DNA of 64,000 bases from Rhizobiales bacterium PAR1. GTDB taxonomy: Bacteria > Pseudomonadota > Alphaproteobacteria > Rhizobiales > Beijerinckiaceae. Every line of letters begins with the position of its first letter. Positions within the stretch are counted from its first letter, which is position 1. Location: the NCBI GenBank assembly GCA_002256205.1, contig NKIW01000001.1, positions 558,001 through 622,000 of the forward strand, in the 5' to 3' direction. Of the stretch, positions 58,786 to 64,000 are shown one piece after another. Below the pieces are notes generated by a model. The model worked only from the letters and a program-made list of their open reading frames with translations. It had not been told where the DNA came from and made no database searches. The position numbers and the translations under genes were made by a program.

Positions 58786-60399
58786 CTAAATCATCGAGCG
58801 CATGGTCTTGGCCAGTTCCACCGTGCCAACGTAGTCAACCTTGCCGGACCCCAGAACCGGGATCGAATTCACCACCAATATCGCGCGCGGGATAAAGAGT
58901 TCGCTCACACCCTCCGCTTTGCCATGCGCAAGAAGCGCTGCGCGGTCTGCATCCGGCCTGTCCGTCACCAGCACAATCTGCTCGCCTTTTTTGGGATCGG
59001 GGATCGACACCGCGACATGCGTCGCCTCCGGCCAGAGGCTGGACGCCATCGCTTCAATGGCCGCCAGACTGACCATCTCGCCGCCGATTTTGGCAAAGCG
59101 CTTGGCGCGGCCGCGAATGTAGATTTCATCCGCCTCGCCAATACCGACGATATCGCCCGTATCGTGCCATGCGCTATGGCGCGGCTGGAGTTTGCCCGGC
59201 TCGCTCGCGAGCATATAGCCCAGCATGACGTTACCGCCCCTCACATGGAGGCGACCGCCCTCCTCGATGCCCTCAACCTTTTCAAGCTGCCAGTCGATAC
59301 CCGGCAAGGCCGGCCCGACACTCCCCGGCACATTGGAATGCGGATGATTGCAAGCAATCACGGGGGCGCATTCCGTGCAGCCATACCCCTCGAGGATCAC
59401 CGCCTTGAGGCCAGACCACAGCCGCCGCGTCTCGTCCTTCACCTTCTCTGCGCCAGAAACGACCAGTTTCACACTGTCGAGATCACCCGGCGCCGCAGCG
59501 CGGATATAGCCAGTGAGAAAAGTATCGGTGCCGAAAACCAGCGTCGATTTTGTCTCGCCAATCAGCTTGGGCACCTGCTTGTAATGCAGTGGCGAGGGAT
59601 AAAACACGATCTTGAAGCCGGCCAACAGGCCAAAGAGCGTCCCTGCCGTGAGCCCGAAGGAATGAAACGCCGGCAAAGGGTTGAAGACGACCTCGTCTTT
59701 TTCGAAAAAATCCTGCCCGAAAGCGAGAATCTGCTGCGCATTCGCCATGAGATTGCGATGCGAGAGCACAACGCCCTTCGGATCGCCCTCCGAACCTGAC
59801 GTGAACAGCACCACGCCGGGATCATCCGCAGATTGGGTCGCTTTGCGCGCAATCGCACTGGCGAAAAAGCTCCGCGCAAGGCCAACGAGCTTCTGCTTCG
59901 TGCCGATGCCCTTGCGGACATCCTCAAGATAGACAATGCGGCACATCTCGCCGAGGCCCGCGATAACCTCGTCGAGCTTGGCGTTATCGACAAAGCGCCG
60001 CGAGGTGATGATGGTCGTCAATTCTGCCGTACGACACGCCGAGCGCAGATTCTTGAGGCCCGCGGTGAAATTCAGCAGCACCGGCACCCGGCCCTCGAAC
60101 CACAGGCCGAAGAGGCTCACAGCCATGCCGTTGACATTGGGCAGCAGCACACCGATCCGCCCGCCCCGTGGCGCATAGCCAGCGATTTCACGCCCGAGAA
60201 CCAGCGCGCCGAGCACCAGCCGATCATAGGTCAGCGGCGATCTTTCAGGGTCTTCGAGGGCCTCGGCCTTGCCGCCCACCTTGGCACGCGCCGCCAGCAA
60301 CGCCTGCGGCACATTGCGAAAATTGCGCAGTGTCAGCGGCTTGCCGCTCCCGCTCTGGATAATTTGCCCGCTCTGGGCGCTCTCGCCTGCCTCTGGCAT
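58786..60399 (-). CDS. AMP-dependent acyl-activating enzyme (acyl-ACP/acyl-CoA synthetase family)
   Basis: A 537-residue member of the ANL family, which activates a carboxylic acid as acyl-AMP and transfers it to a thiol. The phosphate-binding loop is VVLFTSGSEGDPKG, motif A5 is LEGYGCTECAPVIA, and A7/A8 are HDTGDIV and IRGRAKRFAKIGGEMVS, with the C-terminal catalytic Lys in GSGKVDYVG. Order and length resemble the synthetase half of Aas, which reactivates fatty acids on ACP. A long-chain fatty acid substrate is plausible but not shown. Confidence 0.88.
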   Translation of the reverse strand: MPEAGESAQSGQIIQSGSGKPLTLRNFRNVPQALLAARAKVGGKAEALEDPERSPLTYDRLVLGALVLGREIAGYAPRGGRIGVLLPNVNGMAVSLFGLWFEGRVPVLLNFTAGLKNLRSACRTAELTTIITSRRFVDNAKLDEVIAGLGEMCRIVYLEDVRKGIGTKQKLVGLARSFFASAIARKATQSADDPGVVLFTSGSEGDPKGVVLSHRNLMANAQQILAFGQDFFEKDEVVFNPLPAFHSFGLTAGTLFGLLAGFKIVFYPSPLHYKQVPKLIGETKSTLVFGTDTFLTGYIRAAAPGDLDSVKLVVSGAEKVKDETRRLWSGLKAVILEGYGCTECAPVIACNHPHSNVPGSVGPALPGIDWQLEKVEGIEEGGRLHVRGGNVMLGYMLASEPGKLQPRHSAWHDTGDIVGIGEADEIYIRGRAKRFAKIGGEMVSLAAIEAMASSLWPEATHVAVSIPDPKKGEQIVLVTDRPDADRAALLAHGKAEGVSELFIPRAILVVNSIPVLGSGKVDYVGTVELAKTMRSMI

Positions 60400-60477
60400 G
60401 GTTCACCCCGCTCTTTTGGCAAGGATCATGCCGCCTCCGGCGCAGATGTCTACCGTATTCTGCCAGCAAGGGCAGCT

Positions 60478-61236
60478 TCAGGCCGGGCGGACAGGCGCGG
60501 CGGGCCAGCCGCCAGAAAAATCAATCATCGCTCCGGTGAGAAAACGCGCCTTGGTGGCTGCGAGGAACCGGATTACCTCTCCGATTTCTTCGGGCTTGCC
60601 GAGGCGCCCCGCCGGAACCGATTGTTTGACAAATTCCCGCCCTTTCTCGCTCTCGATGAAAGTGGCACGCGGATAATAGGCCTCGCTGTAGAGGAAATTC
60701 GGCGCAACGGCATTCACCGCGATTTCGAATGGCGCAAGTTCTATCGCCCAGGAATGCATCAGCGCGTTGGTTGCCGCGCGCGCCGCATCGGGAATCGCCC
60801 CGCCGGGGATCGGCAGCTTGGTCCGGCAGGAGGTAATCATCACGATGTTTCCACCGCCCTGCGCCTTGAGGTGTGGAATCGCCGCCCGGATCGTGAGGAA
60901 TGGCGCCATGACCAGCACGTCCAGCGTCCGGCGCAGGTCTTCGGGGTCCGCCTCTTCGGTTGGCTTCTGGATGGCCGGAAAATGATCGTTGCTGACGATG
61001 GCCTCGATCCGCCCGGCACGGGCGAAAGCCTGCGTCACAGCTTCGACCGGTCCCAGAGCCTCGATGAATTCAACCGAATCCCAGCGCGGGAGGAAGCGCT
61101 CGCGCGCCGCGTGATCCTGAAGCGCAGGATCATAGACCATCACCCGGAAGCCGGCGGCGATGAGCGCGTCGACCGCGGGCGGTCCGGCGAAATCGGAAGC
61201 GTTGGTAACAAGGGCCGCAAGCTTGCTCTCTCGCAT
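60478..61236 (-). CDS. SDR-fold protein resembling halohydrin dehalogenases, catalytic Tyr replaced
   Basis: A 252-residue SDR fold without the usual TGxxxGxG cofactor motif; the N terminus reads ALVTNASDFAGPPAV instead. VSNDHF near 81 and the APNFLYSEAYYP segment near 184 resemble halohydrin dehalogenases (HheC type), which use Ser-Tyr-Arg. Ungapped alignment by eye to HheC puts Ser136 (MITSCRTK) and Arg153 in place, but the Tyr position is Pro149 (PGGAIPDAAR). It therefore probably lacks dehalogenase and normal SDR activity. It lies 12 bases after gpt's stop in the same leftward run. The role is unknown. Confidence 0.75.
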   Translation of the reverse strand: MRESKLAALVTNASDFAGPPAVDALIAAGFRVMVYDPALQDHAARERFLPRWDSVEFIEALGPVEAVTQAFARAGRIEAIVSNDHFPAIQKPTEEADPEDLRRTLDVLVMAPFLTIRAAIPHLKAQGGGNIVMITSCRTKLPIPGGAIPDAARAATNALMHSWAIELAPFEIAVNAVAPNFLYSEAYYPRATFIESEKGREFVKQSVPAGRLGKPEEIGEVIRFLAATKARFLTGAMIDFSGGWPAAPVRPA

Positions 61237-61248
61237 CGGCCCCTCCGC

Positions 61249-61764
61249 TCAGCCCGCTGCGCCGTCGCGGATGGGCGACTGGAATGCGAGACCCATATCC
61301 CAAGGGAAATAGATCCAGGTATCCTGGCTGACTTCGGTCACGAAGGTATCGACCAGCGGACGCCCCTTCGGCTTGGCGTAAACCGTCGCAAGATGCGCCT
61401 TCGGCAGCATATCGCGCACCACCTGCGCTGTTTTACCGGTATCGACGAGATCGTCGAGCACCAGAACGCCCTGTCCGCCATTGGTCCCCGCGATGACGCT
61501 GTCGATGCCCTTGATGACCTTCAGCCCGCCCTGCTCCGTGTAAGTGTGGTACGAAGCAATACAGACCGTATCGATCATCCGAAGATCCAGCTCGCGCGCC
61601 ACGATCGCCGCTGGCACCAGCCCGCCCCGCGTGATGCAGACGATGGAGTCAAACGGGCCGGAACCGGCAAGGCGCCACGCCAGCGCCCGCGCATCGCGAT
61701 GAAACTGGTCCCACGACACCGGAAAGGCCTTGGATGGCAGGGGCTTGACAACCGTTTCTTGCAT
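61249..61764 (-). CDS. gpt: Xanthine phosphoribosyltransferase
   Basis: A 171-residue type I phosphoribosyltransferase for purine salvage of xanthine and guanine. The PRPP-binding loop is [35 protein letters not shown] and YFPWDMG near the C terminus are typical of Gpt. It is preceded by the MoCF-domain gene and followed closely by the SDR-like gene in the same leftward run. Confidence 0.93.
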   Translation of the reverse strand: MQETVVKPLPSKAFPVSWDQFHRDARALAWRLAGSGPFDSIVCITRGGLVPAAIVARELDLRMIDTVCIASYHTYTEQGGLKVIKGIDSVIAGTNGGQGVLVLDDLVDTGKTAQVVRDMLPKAHLATVYAKPKGRPLVDTFVTEVSQDTWIYFPWDMGLAFQSPIRDGAAG

Positions 61765-61808
61765 GACTTCCTCTCCGGTTACTTTTCTTGGCCCTTCGGG
61801 CCCGTCTC

Positions 61809-62555
61809 TTAAATCGCGGCCTTATCGGCGTGCAGTCCCGTGACCATCGCGGAAACCGCCGCCAGCGCGGCATCCACCTCGGCCTGTACCTTGCCGCGCA
61901 CAACGATCTGGTTCTTGAACCCGCCCGCACTGAACGACGGATAGGAGCCGATGCTCACGCCGGGATGCGCAATAGCGACCGCGCCAAGGCCCGCCGCGTA
62001 TATGCCTTCCGGCAACCCACCAGTATCGAAATTCGCGACGATCATCTTCGCGCCCGTCTCGAGCGTTTTGGCGACATTATCGAGCATCGCCTGCATGATC
62101 GAGGGCACGCCCGCCATGACGATTACGTTGCCGATCTTGAAGCCCGGCGCCTTGGAAATCGGGTTCTCGATCAGGTCCGCACCAGCCGGAATACGCGCCA
62201 TCCTGAGGCGCGCCTCGTTGAGGTCTTCCTTCGCATAGCGCTCCAGCATCATCGCGATCGCGCGTGGGTCATGGTCGATGGAAACGCCCATGGCTTTGGC
62301 GACACAATCGGCGGTGATATCGTCATGCGTCGGGCCGATACCGCCGGTGGTGAAGAGATAGGTGTAGCGCTGGCTGAGCGCCTGCACGGCGGTGACGATC
62401 TCGGCTTCCTCATCCGGCACGACCCGCACTTCCTTGAGGTCGATGCCGATGTTGGTGAGGTATTCGGCGATATAGCCGATGTTCTTGTCCTTGGTGCGCC
62501 CCGAGAGGATTTCATCGCCAATGACCAGAATGGCCGCCGTGATCGCTGCCGTCAT
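61809..62555 (-). CDS. Molybdopterin-binding (CinA N-terminal-like) domain protein
   Basis: A 248-residue protein. The MoCF-like domain covers about 1-170: [17 protein letters not shown] at the start, [14 protein letters not shown] near 68-81 and the [14 protein letters not shown] strand near 145. This matches the N-terminal half of CinA and stand-alone competence/damage-inducible proteins, which hydrolyse ADP-ribose or NMN derivatives in some members. The C-terminal CinA amidase domain is absent. The FkbM gene lies immediately upstream. Confidence 0.88.
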   Translation of the reverse strand: MTAAITAAILVIGDEILSGRTKDKNIGYIAEYLTNIGIDLKEVRVVPDEEAEIVTAVQALSQRYTYLFTTGGIGPTHDDITADCVAKAMGVSIDHDPRAIAMMLERYAKEDLNEARLRMARIPAGADLIENPISKAPGFKIGNVIVMAGVPSIMQAMLDNVAKTLETGAKMIVANFDTGGLPEGIYAAGLGAVAIAHPGVSIGSYPSFSAGGFKNQIVVRGKVQAEVDAALAAVSAMVTGLHADKAAI

Positions 62556-62558
62556 CGC

Positions 62559-63395
62559 TTATCGCTCCAGAATATGGTTGTTGCGCGTCTGCCCCGTGGA
62601 TCGGTAGCCGAGCGAGGCAAGATGGCCGATGAGATCGCCACTCCAGCGCTCCTCGCCGCGTTCGACGATGATCAGTTTCGGCCAGAGGTTTTCCGGCGCA
62701 TCGGCGAAGAAGCGCTTGAGAATGATATCCTCCGCGCCTTCGACATCGAGCTTCATTGCGTCGATATGGTCGAAGCCTTCCTCGCGGACGATAGACAGAA
62801 GCGCCCGCGCCGGCACGCGCACCTGCCGCGCCTCATCGGCACTGACGATCTTGACGCTCGCCTCGCCCTTGTTACGGGGATCGAGAAACAGCGTTAGCTC
62901 GCCATCGCGATCCGCTACCGCGAGCGCCAGTGCTTTCACGTTGCCGAACGGATTGAGGCGAATATTCTGGATCAGCCGTTCAAAGATCTCAGGCTGCGGC
63001 TCAAAAGCAATGATCCGCGCATCCGGCCCGGCCTTGGCGGCCACCGCGAGCGCATAACCGCCGATATTCGCGCCGATATCGAGGAACACGAAGCGCTTCG
63101 TGATACGGGAGACGAGCAGATCGCGCTCAGCCTCGTCGAAATCACGCGGCGAGAACAGGATGCGCTTCTCGCAGACGTTATTATAGGGGTGCAGGCGGAA
63201 GCGCGCGCCGAGCGATTCCTGATCAACTGGCGCGCCCTTGAGCTGCGATATCGCGATCCGGCGCAGCAAAAATCCGATCCGCTTGCCGAACCAGCTACGC
63301 GGCATCGCGCGCGTCCAGCTGATCAGGCGGCTGACAAGACCCGTCGCGGCAAAAGCACCAAAGGGGGGAGAAGCATCATTCATGTTATCGTCCAT
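62559..63395 (-). CDS. FkbM-family SAM-dependent methyltransferase
   Basis: A roughly 278-residue methyltransferase. The SAM-binding motif is FVFLDIGANIGGYALAVAA, and IIAFEPQPEIFERLIQNIRLN follows; DAMKLDVEGAEDIILK is the family's hallmark acidic motif. FkbM enzymes methylate hydroxyls on sugars or lipids, often in surface polysaccharides; the acceptor is not known here. ATGs at 63395 and 63383 are both plausible; neither has a strong ribosome-binding site. It is followed 3 bases later by the MoCF gene. Confidence 0.87.
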   Translation of the reverse strand: MDDNMNDASPPFGAFAATGLVSRLISWTRAMPRSWFGKRIGFLLRRIAISQLKGAPVDQESLGARFRLHPYNNVCEKRILFSPRDFDEAERDLLVSRITKRFVFLDIGANIGGYALAVAAKAGPDARIIAFEPQPEIFERLIQNIRLNPFGNVKALALAVADRDGELTLFLDPRNKGEASVKIVSADEARQVRVPARALLSIVREEGFDHIDAMKLDVEGAEDIILKRFFADAPENLWPKLIIVERGEERWSGDLIGHLASLGYRSTGQTRNNHILER

Positions 63396-63571
63396 TCCGG
63401 GCGTTGTGCTTACTGGTCCTTCCGGCAAAAAGCGAGACTTCTTCGCAAAAGCGAGCGACCGCTTGGCAAGAATTCACCGGAATTCCTGAGCACACCCGCA
63501 CGCGCCCCCTTGGATCGGGGCGAGGGAGGCGCTAAGTCTCGTTCAAACATCGTCCGAAGATTGAGACTGAG

Positions 63572-64000
63572 ATGAACGATACCGGCACCGAGACCTTGGC
63601 CCGCCGCCAGCCGGGGGCGATTAAGCTGCATGGACCCGATGCCTTCGCCGCGATGCGCAAGGCCGGACAGCTGACCGCCGAAGCGCTTGATCTTCTTGCG
63701 CCACTGGTCAAGCCGGGCGTGACCACCGACGCCATTGACCGCGCAGTGTTCGAATTCGCGATGGACAACAAGGCCTTCCCGGCAACGCTTTATTACCATG
63801 GCTATCCGCGCTCCTGCTGCACCTCGATCAACCATGTTGTCTGCCACGGTATTCCTTCGGACAAACCCCTGAAGGAAGGCGATATCGTCAACATCGATGT
63901 CACTCTAATCGTCGATGGCTGGCATGGCGATGCGAGCCGCATGTATGCCGTGGGCGATATCCCGCGCCGTGCGATGCGGCTGCTGGAAGTCACCTACGAA
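63572..64000 (+). CDS. map: Methionine aminopeptidase, type I (5' part)
   Basis: The gene is cut by the right edge; 143 codons are visible. The enzyme removes the initiator Met. The pita-bread fold begins with LHGPDAFAAMRKAGQLTAEA. YYHGYPRSCCTSINHVVCHG has the substrate-pocket His and Cys, and VNIDVTLIVDGWHGDASRMY holds the first two metal-binding Asp residues. The ATG at 63572 follows TTGAGACTGAG. The remaining metal ligands would lie beyond the window. Confidence 0.93.
   Translation, partial: MNDTGTETLARRQPGAIKLHGPDAFAAMRKAGQLTAEALDLLAPLVKPGVTTDAIDRAVFEFAMDNKAFPATLYYHGYPRSCCTSINHVVCHGIPSDKPLKEGDIVNIDVTLIVDGWHGDASRMYAVGDIPRRAMRLLEVTYE

Noticed and set aside
60478-61236. Functional halohydrin dehalogenase
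   Set aside because: The catalytic Tyr position is Pro, so an active enzyme of that class is unlikely despite the similar fold features.
59833-61812. A 659-codon plus-strand frame
   Set aside because: It crosses three recognised minus-strand genes (acyl-activating enzyme, SDR-like, gpt) and is Arg/His-rich, as antisense frames are.

Overview
The window is a high-GC chromosomal segment of an alphaproteobacterium, most likely of the order Hyphomicrobiales (Rhizobiales). The evidence is gene content and order: thrS, then yidD, an IscU/NifU-like scaffold, folE and hisI close together; DUF2336, DUF3126 and PAS_5-type proteins; several PilZ proteins; a CheY-like regulator with the C-terminal tail typical of alphaproteobacteria; and a perfect CtrA-type box (TTAA-N7-TTAA). 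I did not run a database search, so no species is claimed.

Region 1 (1-13.5 kb) holds the start of a Cache-domain chemoreceptor and then a catabolic locus. One leftward operon (SDR, transketolase, SDR, type II dehydroquinase) diverges from a LysR regulator, and a perfect T-N11-A palindrome lies between them. A second leftward operon encodes an alpha/beta hydrolase, both subunits of a LigAB-type extradiol dioxygenase, a YCII protein, an ABC substrate-binding protein and a stand-alone MetE-C protein. Together they suggest uptake and ring cleavage of an aromatic or hydroaromatic acid. tRNA-Tyr, rlmB and an MHS-type transporter with an unusual inserted loop follow.

Region 2 (13.8-25.6 kb) is an integrative island. 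It starts at the 3' end of a tRNA-Thr(UGU) gene and carries a tyrosine integrase, an excisionase-like protein, several small DNA-binding proteins and two decayed or recoded genes. Paired 20-bp repeats (18/20 identical) lie near both ends, and a degenerate copy of the tRNA 3' end lies at 25.6 kb. Its cargo is a tightly coupled two-gene module: a 1528-residue protein with an alpha/beta-hydrolase domain, a long helical-repeat middle and PIN-like folds near the C terminus, plus a 638-residue protein with no recognised domain. This is the best candidate for an undescribed system, plausibly anti-phage. A gene for a zinc-binding HNH-like protein sits just outside the right boundary.

Region 3 (26.6-46 kb) is mostly core genome: glutathione transferase, TDT transporter, chemoreceptor, Tat-exported metallo-beta-lactamase-fold protein, NAD kinase, a response regulator/Hpt pair, DUF2336 protein and lytic transglycosylase, a CitE-like lyase, a flavin reductase, several intergenic repeats, thrS, and yidD between two PAP2 paralogues.

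Region 4 (46-64 kb) is core metabolism and signalling: Fe-S scaffold, folE, hisI, a CBS protein, PAS and PilZ proteins, a transglutaminase-like peptidase, cysE, an NDUFS6-like zinc protein, an FAD monooxygenase, an EamA transporter, tRNA-Leu, an acyl-activating enzyme, an SDR resembling halohydrin dehalogenases but lacking the catalytic Tyr, gpt, a molybdopterin-binding-domain protein, an FkbM methyltransferase, and the start of map.
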